A DNA stretch of 64,000 nt from Amphibalanus amphitrite (GCF_019059575.1 NW_024882316.1:62001-126000); one strand, 5' to 3'; positions 11,533 through 32,576 are shown, numbered from the stretch's first letter. Notes: generated from the letters alone by a model not told the origin. Program-made: numbers and translations.

Positions 11533-14240
11533 CAGCCGGCCAGCGCGGCCAACGGGACGGCCGCCGGGGCAGCGGGCGACGGGCAGAGGGAGAGAGCGCC
11601 ACACCGGGAGCACCGGGAGGCGGCCGGGGGAGGGCCGGGGAGGGGGACGGCGGCGGACAGGCTGGGACGCAGAGCGCGCTCCCGAGCGGTGACCGTGGAG
11701 GTGAATTCTGTCAAGGTGCGGCCGGCGCAGAGGAACTGTCAGTGTCTCTGCGTGGTGGAGAGGCGGTAGCGCCGCCGGCGGGGCCTGATCAGGGGGGGGG
11801 GGGGGACTTGATAGCTGTGATCTAGCTGGATTCGTTTTCAATGAGGGGTTCTGTGAGTGTACTTTGACCTGATTGTGGTGACGTTTTACGCTGATGCTTT
11901 AGAAGTCAATCTATTTGATGGATTGTATGTAGTCGACTTTACTCATTTTTTATCATTTGTGGGCAGCTTTTCTGCAATCTATTGAGGCAGCTTATACTAT
12001 ATTGACCTGATCTGTACCTATGTACTTAACTGATTGGTGTTTATTTTTACCAAACACGGTTGATGTGCCAACGCTCAAAAGAGTTGCCATATGGTTTGTA
12101 TTTTTCATGTTACACCACGGGGGCTCTTCAATCGTGTTATTTGGGCCGAGGCTTCCATCTGATTGTTGAGCCGCAAAATCATAGAATTGTGGCCAGTGTG
12201 TTGATATTGAGCGATATTGGGCTCCGACCGAATTATTGTATTATCGATTTTTATTCCTTGGAGCCAACTTCCGTACGTGTCAAGCTTCAACTCATGGATG
12301 TCGTGCCAAGCCCGATTTTTTCCGATAATACTCAGCCTACCGACGTGGCCCGTTTTTGTCATTGTTCCCCGTTCCTTACGCTGTATTCGGAGCCTTCCGC
12401 GTCGCCCGTCGGACACGAGCTCGAACGGCCCGGGTGAGGTGCTTGGGACGCCGGTGGGTAATCAAGTGTGTGGACCGTGTCCGGCTGCGAATCTTGACAT
12501 TCCTGTTCCGTTTTGAACAATATACATACCTTTTGTAACGTTCTGTTTCTAGACCGAGATTCGGAAGTGCGGAATTGCGTTTACACAGGGTCATAAAAAC
12601 TTAAGGACTCGAACATTTGCTTTTTCCAGCAGACAACAGAACGCCTTACCACGGGTCATTTCATGGACTTGGCTACACTTTTACATCATGTCATATTTAC
12701 CCCTCCTTGCGGTATTCAAACGAGCAGAATGACGGGCACGGCAGATAGCGCGCAGTAAGCGCACAGTTCAGTTAGTGCTGTGTCGCCTGTGGTATTCGCT
12801 TCAAATGAAGGACTCTGGCGTTTCCCACAGGACTGATAAGTCACTGATGCGATGAACGTCTTTCAAGCTACATTTACTGCCTTCTTTGGAGTTTTGACCC
12901 CAGATGAAGGCTGTATGAAGGTCTGCCATCAAAGCAAAGGAGGCACAGAGCGGAAATTTTCCATTTCTGCAGTTGCTTTTACTGAAAACATCAGAGACGC
13001 GCTGTGCGAAAACAAAGTCGTTGGTTTCCTTGCGTTATTTGAAAACTACCTTGGACTCGCATACAGACTGTTATTGCATTTCCTAAGACATCTGAGAACG
13101 CAGCTGGGTCTCTGACGGGGCTGCTGTCACGCCCCGACAGGTCCATTACCGGACGTTTTGTCCTCTGCAGTCGGCCACTGCGAACACGCTAACTTTGGAC
13201 AGGCCTTGGATCGCTTTACATTCGTTTATAAATCTGAGGCTCCTTGGACCATCGCCCGGTAATTATCTTTTCATGGACGCACGTCTTCATATGAAGAAGC
13301 TGCGCCTTCAATTACCGGCAGGAAGAGCGCAACGTATTCAACAGAGACCCTCAATTTGCCGAGCAGTAGTCTTCGTGGAACGGGAGCACGACGGTCGCTT
13401 CTGGTAACGATTGGAGGCCATCTTGCCGGCGGTAACTAGCTTCTTGGTCATGCCTGCAATCTACCATGACTCATTGAAGGGCAGTATTCGCCCCATTCAG
13501 TACTTACTCGCATTCTCTCGAAAGTCAAAACACTACGACACAGCTCCCAAGGCTCGGTACCACGCCACGCGCCCTGTTCCATACGCCCATGGACCGCACA
13601 ATGCGAGACTTGACATTGCTAACGTGTATTTCAGCATCCAAAAAACGATCCGCCGTCGAAAAGCGTAGGTCCTCGTGGCATGTGGCCCGGGCTATTCTCC
13701 CTGCGGCTCGTAAGCACAGCTAAGAGTGCGCTGCGACCGGCTCGCCGAGCTTTGCGACGCCAAAACGCCACCACACACTCCACTACAACACATCACAAAC
13801 ACAAGAATGAACGGCGCGCGGCACCGGCGCGCCCGCAGACAGTCAGAAGTCACGACGCTCGCGCGCGCCGCCGGTGCGGTACACGCTCACCCACTCTCAC
13901 TCGCTCTCACTCAGTCTCTGACACTTCTCGTGCGGCTCAGTGAGGTACAAAACTAGCGCCGGTCGCCACCGTCAGGCGTCTATATACTTGGCAAAAGCGA
14001 GCACGGAGTGGTGCTGGAACCGTCCCGGCGCGCCGGGACGCACTCGCATCGTCACTGCTCCGCGCTAAGACCACACATCCCTGATTCCAGCGTCCATGCT
14101 GCGCCGTTTAGACCGTCCGTTCGTCGCTCGCTGTCCCGCCGCGCGCGCCGCGCAGCGGGAGTTAGGTACAGTAGTGGTTTTGTTCGTCCCCGCCAGATGT
14201 CAGGGCTGGCGGGGCGCCGTCAGGTGCACTGGCCGCTGGC
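11533..14240. other. Intergenic region between convergent disp and the 178-aa gene
   Basis: No exon is supported here. The first few hundred bases are GC-rich and presumably disp 3' UTR. From about 11820 the sequence is AT-rich and featureless. From 13680 to 14200 it becomes CpG-rich again with a CTCACT-type repeat near 13890-13925, and probably belongs partly to the 3' UTR of the minus-strand gene. No clear AATAAA was found for either gene. Confidence 0.5.
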
Positions 14241-17200
14241 TCACCAGCAGAACAGCGATAGTTCGGCCGATGGCCGCCAGGTGGTGACCGATCGCATGCC
14301 CTCCTGCGGAGAGAGCCGCCATAATCAGTGAGTCATACTCACATGACACTGAACTGCACTGGGACGCACTACATGACAAATTGGGGGCAGCGCTGGTGAA
14401 CATTGCACACATGGGAAACGTCACTTCCGGTATTCACAGCCGCGGGTGAACTGCAAGTGAGGATGAACACATACATATGACGCGCATAGCTTACATTACG
14501 CTTGGATGCTGCAACTACCTTTTTCAGAGCATGATGCAAACATTGTGTAACATTTCAAACGCATGATTGAAAACAGCCTTGACCATAAGACAACACACCT
14601 ACCAGATAAGGTGCCAATCAAAAATGTGATTCAATGCTTATTCATCTTAAGCTATCTACAAACTGCACCAACACTTCCAATCAGTGAAGATAAAACACAT
14701 TTATAATTCCCACTTCAAGGTAGCATACTACCCCATGGCAGCATTTGCTTGAACCTAACGGAGGCACTGTTAGGGGCGGTAGAGTTTACAGATAAAGAAA
14801 CAGCCACGGATAGTCCGTATTTTACCCCGTCCCGGTTCGACAACCACAGCCCGTGGGCAGAGGGAGACTCTGAGAGCCTGGGAGTCCCGGCAGCTGTACC
14901 GAGAAACACGTGTTGGACTGACGGCGGCAGGCGAGTCACCGTGATATTATGGTCGGAACGGTGTGAGGGAGGCAGGCGTGATGGTTAACGATAGCATGAT
15001 AGCAAACATTGCTAGCTATTTATGTCGTAAACATGGCGATACACGGGATATTCCCCATAAAACTATATCATGAAGCAGCCGCAAACCTGATATTGACGCC
15101 CATCAAATGCCTATCATTTGAATAAATCATAAACTATCGCTAGCTATATCGATCGTGGAGCTTCATCATGTGTAGGGGAACACCCGTATTCGTGTACGGC
15201 ACCGCCACAGGCTGCTCCTTTCCCACCGGAGCTCATAAGTCAGTCCAACGGTCCGGATCACTGTGCAAATGTAGGTGCATACATCGGGCGGGAATCGGCC
15301 GGGCAGCTGTCGCCTGTCGCCCGGGACCTGCACCGGTCCCGCTAGCAGTCGAGCCGCGGTCACGTGGTCACGTGGGACCTCCTAGAACTCGGGCCGCGAG
15401 GCGTGCAGAGCTGCGCACAGCGCGGACCTCTGCACGGCTGAGGGGACTCGCACCCACATGGACAGGATGAGCAGGCGAGAGAGGGTGACGGAGTTAGGGG
15501 TGATTCCGAGAACTGTTGGCTCGACACACACCGGAAAAGGAGTTGATAGTTGCACGGGTCGAACGACGCGAATGGAACATTGCGATACTCAAAAGGTTCG
15601 ATTTGGTGGTGAGCTGCGGTGATTTATATAGAAATAGAATCCCAATGCTTGGAAGCACAGTATAATGGAAATAAAAGAATAGAAATAGAAGGGAATCGGC
15701 CCAATCAAGATTCTAGCTTGTAATAAACGGCGGCGTATCATCGTAATGAAGCTACAAATCGGACTAAGCAATCCTCTCAAATTCCTCATAGCATCAGATC
15801 AAGCGCACTGGATACGCAAAACTCGCTGCAACAAAAACTCCAACAACCACATCCATGACCTCACCCATAACACATCCCCACACCGAGCCCACCCGACCAG
15901 TCAAACGCACCTGTTGCATCTTCTCAAAGTCGAGACAGGGCCGCTGCGCCCCCAGCGGGCCCAGACCGCGTCGCCGCTTCCTGCCGCGGGTGGACGGCGT
16001 GGTGGGCGGCGGTGGCGGGGGCGGGGGCGGCGCGGCGGCCGCCCGGCGCGGCGGCGGGCTGGTGCGTCCCGGCCGGTGCGCGCCCGCCGGCGGCGACGAG
16101 CGGAACTGGACGGGCGCCGGCGAGGTGGGCTCGGCGGGCGGGGCCATCTCCTCGTCCGAGCTGCAGCTCGAGTCGCGAGACGTGCGCTTCACCTGCCGGA
16201 CAGAGAAGAGCCGTTGGACTAGTCTCAAGGCTGAAACAGACTCTTTCCGCGTTCAGGAAATCGCATGCGAGAGCCTATTCAAATACATTATAATTCTTCT
16301 CGCATCAATCGCATCCGGGAGGTGCGTGCGATTGATGCGAGCGTGCTTCCATGTATTTGAATAGGCTCTCGCATGCGATTTCCTGACTGCGGAAAGAGTC
16401 TGTTTCAGGCATCAGCCAGCGGGACTGACCAGCACAACGGGGACAGGAGGCGGGGCCGGGGCAGCGGGGACGCTGACTGATGTTATGACAAACTGTGTAC
16501 TTTTGCGTACATACGTTTCAATATAAACCATAGCGCCACTACCTGGTAGCGTTTGGGAGCGGCGTGCCTTGAAACAGGGCCCAGCCATTAGGATAGACAA
16601 AGGGGTAATGTGAGGAGGCAGTGGCAGTGCACAGTCGACCTACAGGCGGCGAGCAGTCAGGCAACGAGATATGCTGGGGGCCGAGAGAAGGCAGCGGGGA
16701 CGGGGGCGGGCGATTCAGGGAACTCTGCCACGGAGAGCCGACTGACGAGTGACAGGGAGCCGCAGCACCCCACGGACGGGTGTCAGCGGTCGGCGGACGG
16801 ATAGCGCGGCGGGGTGACACTCGGCGGGAGGAATAACGGTACGCCCTTCAACCCAACCGCACGGCTCGCTGCCAGAGCAAGGATACGGAGACGGACGGAC
16901 GGGAGAATCACGGGAAATGGCGATGCATATTATGGAAACACTGATCACATACGTGAACCGTGCTCAAACCGGTGTTATGTAAGTGCAGGGAAAGCTGATA
17001 GACCGGTGGAGGTCCTGAATTTAAATGGCCGTTTTCGTACTTATGCATGCATTACCTGCAACATAAGCACTCTCGTGTAGTACTCAATAAAAGGGCGAGG
17101 ACACTTGCTCCTTACCTGAATGCTGTTACAATGGTTTTGAGAATTCTTCAAGTCCTATGTATCATGTATGTTATTACTTTCCGTAATATTTCACGATGTT

Positions 17201-20200
17201 TTGCTAACTGAACTACGGAACGACCTTAGCATAACGATTACCTCCAAAATACCGCAACCACGCATGATGCGACAAATTTGTTTAGCGAGCCCGACATCTA
17301 GGGTCCACAGGCTGGCGGGTTAACCCGCGACCGCCTGGGGGGGTCGGATCCGACCCCCCCTCCGTTTTTCTTGAATAACTCATGAACCACATTCGCTATC
17401 TACTTGAAACTTGGCATACCTTCTCCCCCATCAATTTGACGTCTCCTGTGCAATTTTGAAGAAAAAATTTCCAAATTTTTTTAGATATATCGATTTTAGT
17501 GATGTAACTACATGGCGTTTTTAGTCAAAAAGTGGTAAATGTTTAAAAAATCGCCAAAAATCAGGGTTTTAAGCAAATTGCAAATTAAGGACATGAAAAG
17601 ACGCAGATCAACGAGTTCTTTAAAATGGCTATCTCCGATTTTCCATAAAATGCGTTTTTCACCCCTAAAATTTCAAAAACTATATTTTTTGGAAAACAGC
17701 TAATAAAATCCAAAATTTTGGGAATTTCCAAAATACAGGAATATATGTTGTAGAGCTCTATTAGAACATTAGATGCCCCAAATTTCAACTTTCTATCTTG
17801 ATTTTTGACCCCCAAATTGTAAAAAATAGCTCCAACATGCATAGGGCATGGTGACGTCATAAGCATTTTCGTGAATTAGAGGCACTTCTGAACATCGCAT
17901 ATGAAAACAAATGGCACCACTAGATTCCTGGGACAAAGCTCGTCTAGAAAAGTGTATTTTTATGTCAAAAATAAAAAGTTGAAAAAATGACTTTTTTTCT
18001 TAGCCCTCGTTTAGTTATGTATGGTATAAACGATTTTTTATGCTTTCAATGCACACTTATCACCAGCACAGTGACTTGGGGTCACATATAACCATTACCA
18101 TCGAATTCGGCGTGAAAAATAAGCCATAAAACATGTGTCGCACGCCCATGTATCAGAAATTGAAAACCGTGACCTTTCGTGACCTGACCTGACCTTGACC
18201 CGTGCTAAGTATGACCCCTATACGCACATGGTACCTTCACTAGGCCTTTGAGGTCATTTTTGGTGAGTTTCGAGTAGCAGCTATCGATTCCGCTGTCCGT
18301 AAGCCTAATCATGCAAAACCCCTGAATTTGACCTTTGACCTGACCTTGACCCGAAAGTTGACCTCAATCTTAAAATCTTAAGAGTGCTTTGGGAAGGTCT
18401 CGTAGAGACCTTTCGAACGCCGCCTCGCGGGGCTCGATACGACCATTGGTTCTCGAGATAACAGGGGGGGGGGTCGGATCCGACCCCCCCCCCCCAGGCT
18501 GTCGTGGGTACGGAAATAGCCCAGGCGGTGCCGGGTTAAGTCCAGTCCATGGCCAACGCCTTCAAATGGCCGCCACAACTGCAATCCACAATTACCATTT
18601 CCTAGCATTCTAATAGAATTACGCCTTAAACAATGCAGTCAGGCGATCAGAAGGGTGTATCTAACGTGTCGTCAAATGGGTCAGGCATGCAAGACGCATG
18701 TAAACATTCAACCGGATGACGATAGCCCCACGACGGTAGAAATGGGACGTCCCTTGCAGGGGAGAAGTTACATAACGATTGTAATCCCGCGTGTACAAAA
18801 CAACTCAGAACATCGCAGTCCAAACGGATTAGGATTACAGAATGACGACGTCAAACATTCATTTCCAAGTATCCATTACCATCCATTTTACCTAAGCAGC
18901 TTCATAACTCCAAGAAGTAACAAGCAGATGCAGATATTTGACAGCATTCAGCAAGCCCTTCGTGATTAAACGTGCATTTGAAGCGCCGCCATCGTAAGGA
19001 TTCGGGTATACGTCGGGTTCACACTGGGTGGAGCAGCCCCACGAGCTATTGACAAACGAACTGAACTGGCGTCAAATCGTAAACTGGAAGTTCATAAACA
19101 GGCGCCAGCTGTTCAGCGTCACATAGTCGCAGAGTCACCCTATCATAGCGTCAACTCACAGCCCACATCAGCTGACGTCAATCGATACTGAGTCAGGGAA
19201 AACAGTGGCTGCCGACAGCCGGTGGCGGACCAGTTGCGGTTTCATATCGACAACCTAGGGTGTATGCGTGGATGCAGTCCTAACCGAAGCTGATTTTACC
19301 GTTATGTATTGCTTACATCGTGATGGATTAACGAACTATTCATCAATTATCCGCTTAACAATCATAGGATGAGATCTTGTTTTTATGGAGCAGCTTGACT
19401 TCGATTCCTTTTTTTGTATCTCCCAGTCCCTAGATTACATGTGGCTGTATAAATTTATAAAAAAAAGTACTCCTGGGCTGTTAGACGGAAATGGCAGACT
19501 AAAAGCGTTTCACGAACGTCGCACCATTTATCACGTCACGAAACGATAATGATCAGATAAGGCAATAAAGCAGCCACTCTCCACCTAAAAATAGACATAG
19601 CACCAGCCACCCGACCAAACTAACAGCCGCCATTGTTTCTCGTCGAAATGTCAAGTCCGGGGAGTGAATGTTGATACCGACATTAGCACCGTTACCAGTA
19701 CCACCGGCCACGTCACGACTGGTCAGAATTGGGATATCCCCGGTCGTAAACTGGTTCTCTAACCCCCCCCCCCCCCCCCACAGGCCACCATGGAACATTC
19801 GCGCAAGCAAACCATCTATGGACCACTTCCCTTCTCTCCCAAGTATGAGAGAGGTCGGGAATTTGATCTAATCGAAGGGAGGGCATCCCCTAGTATGTGA
19901 GAGTCCGAAATATTATGATGATGATTTTGGGGGGGGGGGCGCCCGGACTAGAGTGATCATCGGTGCCCACCGAAATATTAGCAGTGGACGGCTGGATCCA
20001 GTCACGAGAGGACAATCTACTACAAAAGGTCTGTGGGATGACCAGTGAGGTTTGGTCCCCACTTAGGGGGGATATGCCATCTTTTTCGGTCTACGCGAGT
20101 CCAGCGGGCATCCGATAGCGGATCTGTCTGTGTCACAGGCCACCCAATTTTACTGTCTGACTTTGCCTGTCATTGGGTGTAAGCACGTTATTAACATTTA

Positions 20201-20415
20201 AATAAACAATCAAACAAGCCCACCTGGCACCATTTGCGTTTCTCTCGCTCGCGGCAGTTGAAGCCCTCGAGCTCCTCCTCGGAGCTGTGGTGCGCCTCTG
20301 TCTCCAGCTCTGTGTCCGAGCTGAGGGCCGGTGAGGGCCGGCCGGGCCCGCTGGAGGCCGGCGGCAGCGCGCCCCCGGCGGCGCCGCCGGCACACAACGC
20401 CTCCTCACTCTCCAT
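14241..20415 (-). CDS. Conserved-looking 178-residue basic protein, family unknown
   Basis: Three minus-strand exons join in phase 0: 20415-20224 (start ATG), 16192-15911 and 14303-14241 (TGA). The protein opens MESEEALC, followed by an acidic Ser/Glu stretch and a basic CREREKRKWCQ at the first junction. Exon 2 starts VKRTSRDSSCSSDEE, then has Pro-rich and Ala-rich stretches, a GRKRRRG nuclear-localisation-like cluster and RPCLDFEKMQQ. The last exon is EGMRSVTTWRPSAELSLFCW. Clean GT-AG sites, matching phases and a conserved-looking C-terminus make it a real gene. A possible upstream minus-strand exon ending at the donor near 23577 could extend the 5' end. I do not recognise the family; a small nuclear regulator is an inference from composition. 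Confidence 0.7.
14304..15910. other. Intron of the 178-aa gene with paired E-boxes
   Basis: This is intron sequence between minus-strand exons 2 and 3. It holds no other convincing exon. Two CACGTG motifs 10 bp apart lie at about 15360-15376 in the context GGTCACGTG, resembling USF/MITF/TFEB sites. Confidence 0.4.
16230..16409. mobile_element. Fold-back MITE (near-perfect hairpin)
   Basis: Two arms of about 57 bp, starting TGAAACAGACTCTTTCCGC and its complement, flank a loop of about 65 bp that itself contains a shorter inverted repeat around GCATCAATCGCA. A GGC triplet occurs on both sides and may be the target duplication. It lies 38 bp upstream (minus strand) of an exon acceptor of the 178-aa gene. 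Superfamily unknown. Confidence 0.8.
17324..18535. mobile_element. TTAA-flanked MITE, family 2 (piggyBac-like)
   Basis: The ends are CCCGCGACCGCCTGGG and CCCAGGCGGTGCCGGG, inverted with two mismatches. They are flanked by TTAA at 17320-17323 and 18536-18539. Subterminal G-run/GGATCC/C-run hairpins (TCGGATCCGA) lie at both ends. The interior is AT-rich without a transposase ORF. It carries AGGTCA clusters at 18170-18200 and 18320-18365, including a perfect DR1 (AGGTCAAAGGTCA on the minus strand, 18329-18341). Confidence 0.85.
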
Positions 20416-20560
20416 CCTCCCCCGCTGACCGCGCCTGGGGGAGGGGGTCAGGGGTCAGGGTCACAGGGGCCAGGGCAGCTGTCAGGGTCACACACCTCCT
20501 CCTCGCTCTCCATCCTCCACCGCTGACCGCGCCTGGGGGAGGGGGGCAGCTGTCAGGGTC
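20416..20560 (-). repeat. Tandem copy of the start exon of the 178-aa gene
   Basis: On the minus strand the sequence from the acceptor (CCCCCAGGCGCGGTCAGCGG) through the start codon and the following codons is present twice. The start codons are at 20415-20413 and 20513-20511, 98 bp apart. The outer copy reads MESEEEVCD and then runs into minisatellite sequence, so only the inner copy leads into the coding exon. Confidence 0.8.
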
Positions 20561-21180
20561 ACAGGGCAGCCAGCAAGGTCACTGCACGACCTTCAGGCCT
20601 CAGGGTAACAGCACAGCCATCAAGGTCACCGGGCAAGGTCACAATGTAAGGGTCACAGGGCAGGGTGGCAGATCAGTCAGGGTCACAGGTCAGAGTCAGG
20701 GGCGCAGGTGTCAGGGTCACAGGTGTTGTGGTCACAGGTGTTAGGGCACAGGTGATAGGGTCACAGGTGTTAGGGTCACAGGTGTTAGGGCACAGGTGAT
20801 AGGGTCACAGGTGTTAGGGCACAGGTGATAGGGTCACAGGTGATAGGGTCACAGGTGATAGGGTCACAGGTGATAGGGTCACAGGTGATAGGGTCACAGG
20901 TGATAGGGTCACAGGTGATAGGGTCACAGGTGATAGGGTCACAGGTGATAGGGTCACAGGTGATAGGGTCCCAGGTGATAGGGTCCCAGGTGATAGGGTC
21001 ACAGGTGTTTAGGTCACAGGTGTTAGGGTCACAGATGTTAGGGTCATATGTGCTAGGGTCACAGATGTCAGGGTCAAGGACAAGGTGTTAAGATCACAGG
21101 TATTTAGGGTAACAGGCATCAGGGTCACAAGTGTTACAATCACAGGTGTTCATGATCACAGGTGTTATGGCTGCAGGTTA
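20440..21180. repeat. 15-bp minisatellite GGTGATAGGGTCACA
   Basis: The core at about 20760-21010 is a nearly perfect 15-bp array; variants with GTGTTAGGG and irregular GGTCAC units flank it. Open frames through it (VIGSQ repeats) are repeat artefacts. It lies directly upstream of the 178-aa gene's first coding exon. Confidence 0.95.
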
Positions 21181-24100
21181 GGCAGGTCAAGGTCAAAGAT
21201 CATGATAGCAGGCAAGTCATTGACAACATGAAGACACATGTTGTGCTTAGTGCTTACAGATAAAAAGACAGGAGCACTAAGGTCAGACTAAGGTCAAGGG
21301 TCAGAACAACATGAAGGGTTTCAAACCAATGGGATGACACTACAGGAAACAGCCATCAAAGGACCTCCTCATGAGCTAGATATCAAAGGGTTTTCTTAAA
21401 CAGCAGTCACAAGGGAACCAGAAGTGAGTGGTCTGGACAGCACAAAAAAAATTAAAAAGACTGGTTAGAGACCAGAGGTAATACCTATCAGAATGGTTCA
21501 AGAAAACTTATTAGGGGAGGTAACTGACACTGGTTTGGAGATGAGTTGGGAATTCTGATCAGAATGGGCTAAAACATTGGTCAGTGCCCAGTGGTCACAG
21601 GCACAATGTGTTTCAAATCACTACTGGTCAGAGGAGGTTTCAGGTTAGGAAACAATGGTCAATATCAGTTAGGTACATTGGACAGTGGTTGGGGTCAGCT
21701 AGGAACACTGGACAGGATGGGTTAGAAACAGTGGTTAGTGGTCAGGGTTAGTTAGGAACAATGTATAGGTTAGAAACATGATTCTGTACAGGTTAGGACA
21801 AAAGTCAGGGCACACAGAGTTAGCTTGGGATACTGAAGAGGATGAGTGAGGAACACAGTTCAGGCCAAGTTAGGATAACTGATTAGTGGTCAGGGTTAAT
21901 TAGGAAAAATGGATAGGTGAGAAACATGGGTCAGGCAGGTTAGAAACAACTGGTAAGAATGGGTTAGGAGCACTGAACAGGTTGAGTGAAGAACATAAAT
22001 CCGGGCAGGTAAGGGAACATTGGTTGGAATGGGTTAGAAGCACAGGTCATGATTGGTTAGGAAATAGGAATGGTGGTTAGGATTTAATAGAAGTTAGGTA
22101 TTAGGTAATAGGTACTCAGGTGATACTAGACTCAGGAGTCCTCCAGTACCCACACCCAGTCAAAAACTCTGTGGGTAGCTATCATGATATCAACAGAAGC
22201 TTGATATCTCTGCTTGATGCCTGCAGTACCTAAGAGATTAATGTCATGGACCAGCCTATGCCTAGACAGGCAACTTCCCAGATTAATAGACCATTGAAAC
22301 TGTCTAATATCTTTACTAAAATCCAAAAGAAACTAAGACCATCAGCTGCACAACAGCTGGATCTCATGGGCTTAAGGTAAGCTCAAATTAAATTACCTCA
22401 TGATGAATAGCTCAAAGTAAAGGGTAATTATTTTTAACAAATGAAGATGAAAAATATAACTAAGCCTTATAATGATTGATCTATTGACAGGTTAAACTAA
22501 ACCATTTAGTATTCATTTTGCTCACAATTAACCTAAAAAGGTGGTTAGCATATGTATAATAATCAATAAAAAATGCCTGGGAAAAGTTGGAGCTGAATGT
22601 TGGAGCTGGCACATGGAAAGTTACCTGTATGTCATAAAACAAAGCAAATGGCCAGCATTTAACATATTATATGGATTTTTCAGTGATAAAAAGTAAATTT
22701 TAGGCCATTGGATGGTTCAACATTGAAAAGCAGACAAAATACCTTTATAAATACAGCATGCCAGCACTACTGCCTCAGGTCAGGGAGGCAATTAATTATG
22801 GGGCATGGACCAAGAACAAAGGAAAGTACTGCTGTTTCACTGAATACAGGCATAACAAGCACATAAAATGAAAGGAAATTCACAGGACTGCATATGGTAC
22901 CAAAATCAACCTCCAACGCAAGATAAAAAAGGCTTAAAACGCCTACTAACTATGGGGCGGCTTTCTCAAGGTCAACTTTACGCACGGAAAACCGCCCGAG
23001 TACGCCGCACTTGAATGAATGAATTTGGTCGCCCAACAGATATCTAACGCAGCGAGACATGGAACAGAACAAGCTAAAGTTATGAATTTTATGAAAGAGT
23101 GTTTCACATACCTTCCGTTCCTCAGAGGGTCCTAGTCTCGCCGCGCTCCGTCGCTAAATGACCGCTCGCGCACCGCATGCGGCTCTGCGGCTCCGACGAT
23201 TCCACTTGTGTGCGGTTATTCCTCTTCTTTTTGGTGCCCCAGAAACGGGCGCCGCTGATTATTACCGTATAGGCGTAGAACTGGGCCGTTGAACAATTCT
23301 AATATCGCATCTTTTTCGTTCACTGATTCAGCCTGAATGTAGCTACTATAGTGTAAGCTATGAACTTCCCAATAAATAGCCACACATCACCACCCCACCA
23401 GTATAGACCTTCAGGTCGAGCCGCGGCTTCCACACCTCAGAGTACCCGAGACTGAGCAATGAGCCACAGTCAGGAACAGGAACAGTTTTCAAGCACCAAT
23501 TTCCTTGGACAATGAATACATTGCACCACTGCGTGCTTACTAGGGTGGGCATCAGCCCTTCTTTTGGCCCGTACCTGCAGCTGCGACGTGATCTCGGAAA
23601 ACGTCCTAGGCCTACGGTCAGCCAGTCAAGACCAAATGGACAAGACCATACCAAATGGAGAAGTGAGCCGTGAGGGGAAGATGATGTTCAAAACAGGATC
23701 CTCTCGACACCATAGCGACGGTCAAATGACACTAAAGGCCATTCAAAACACCAGCAGACAGCAGCTAAACTTCAGAGGGAAACAGCAGCGGTGGACGACA
23801 CAGCAGCGGTGGACGACACAGCAGAAACAAAACATGCTCACAGACAGAGCCAGTGTTAGACAAAGAAACAAAGCATGGTGACACCCACTGCCCTATACAG
23901 ACATAAGAAAAACGCCCCTTATTACTACGGGCTTTTATTACCTCACGTAAAACAACGCAGGACACAAATTTTTCGGATACACTGATGTTGTCTGCGCTGC
24001 GGCTGCGCGGGAGCGACATACAAACAGACTAAAACCGGCCGGCCGGGCCGAAAACGAACCCAACCCGGTATCGGAACCGAACGCCACGCGACACACGCTA

Positions 24101-24885
24101 AAATAGCACTACCACTGAAGCAAAAAGCTAAATTATCGGCCACAAATCAGGTTTCACGGGTCCGGGGCGTGTTTAGCGGTCAGTAGGGTCTCCACTGGTG
24201 GACTGGTGTCTCCTCTGGGCTCCTCCCCCCACCCTCCCGGTCCGGCGCGCGCCGCTACTCTGCCGGCCGGCGCCTGTCCGCGGCGGCGGCAGCGGTCCCC
24301 GGCCCGCCGCGCCCACTACAGCACTGACACAGGACACTCGCGCGGCGCGGACACCGCCCGGCGCGCGGCGCCGCGCCTCGCGTACACACACACACACACA
24401 CTCGCAACCAGCGCGCGATTAGTTCAACAACACTCAGAAGACGGGGGAGCGTCGCAGCAGAGGGCGCCACCGCCGTCCCACCTGCCGGCGACAGCGCGAT
24501 CGGCCCGCCCGCCGGCGCCGCCCGGCACAGCGCTCCGGCCACCCAACACAAAAGCCCGCCCAGCAAACCTAGATTAAAATTTTGGCAAACAGAGGTCAGT
24601 GTCCGTGTGTCTGTATCTCCGTGTGTTTCGCTCTCTCTCGCTCACTGCGTGCCTATACATCAGGGCCGCCGTTTGGGCCAACCTATCAACAGGATAGCAG
24701 TAAAATAACGACTCTGGTCTCTGTTCGCCCCGACTGCGGCGAGCCCCGGCGCGGCGGCGGCGGCGGTCTCAGCGCGGCCGGCGCCGCTGCCGCCAGACGG
24801 CCGACAGCGCGCGCCGCGGACGGAAGAGGCTCGGTTGTGTGCTGTGCTGGTGTGCGGGGCCGGCGCCGGCCGCCTCGGCGGTCGG
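21181..24885. other. Region between the 178-aa gene and the phosphatase
   Basis: From 21180 to 22120 there are degenerate GGTTAGGAACA/GGTCAGG repeats. From 22130 to 23000 the sequence is AT-rich without visible features. At about 23577-23654 a minus-strand segment ends in a good donor (CTGCAG|GTACGG) and could be a 5' exon of the 178-aa gene. From 24200 to 24560 is a CpG-rich block that may be a promoter. No other coding exon is supported. Confidence 0.45.

Positions 24886-32576
<7,691 letters not shown>

Noticed and set aside
10996-11841. 281-codon minus-strand ORF opposite disp
   Set aside because: Shadow of the GC-rich disp coding frame; no independent features.
20825-21091. VIGSQ-repeat ORF and TTAGGG-containing units suggesting telomeric repeats
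   Set aside because: A 15-bp minisatellite read as protein; the TTAGGG is only part of some 15-bp units and not a telomere array.
24198-24577. CpG-rich ORFs of 74-123 codons
   Set aside because: Composition-driven; more likely promoter or 5' UTR sequence than coding.
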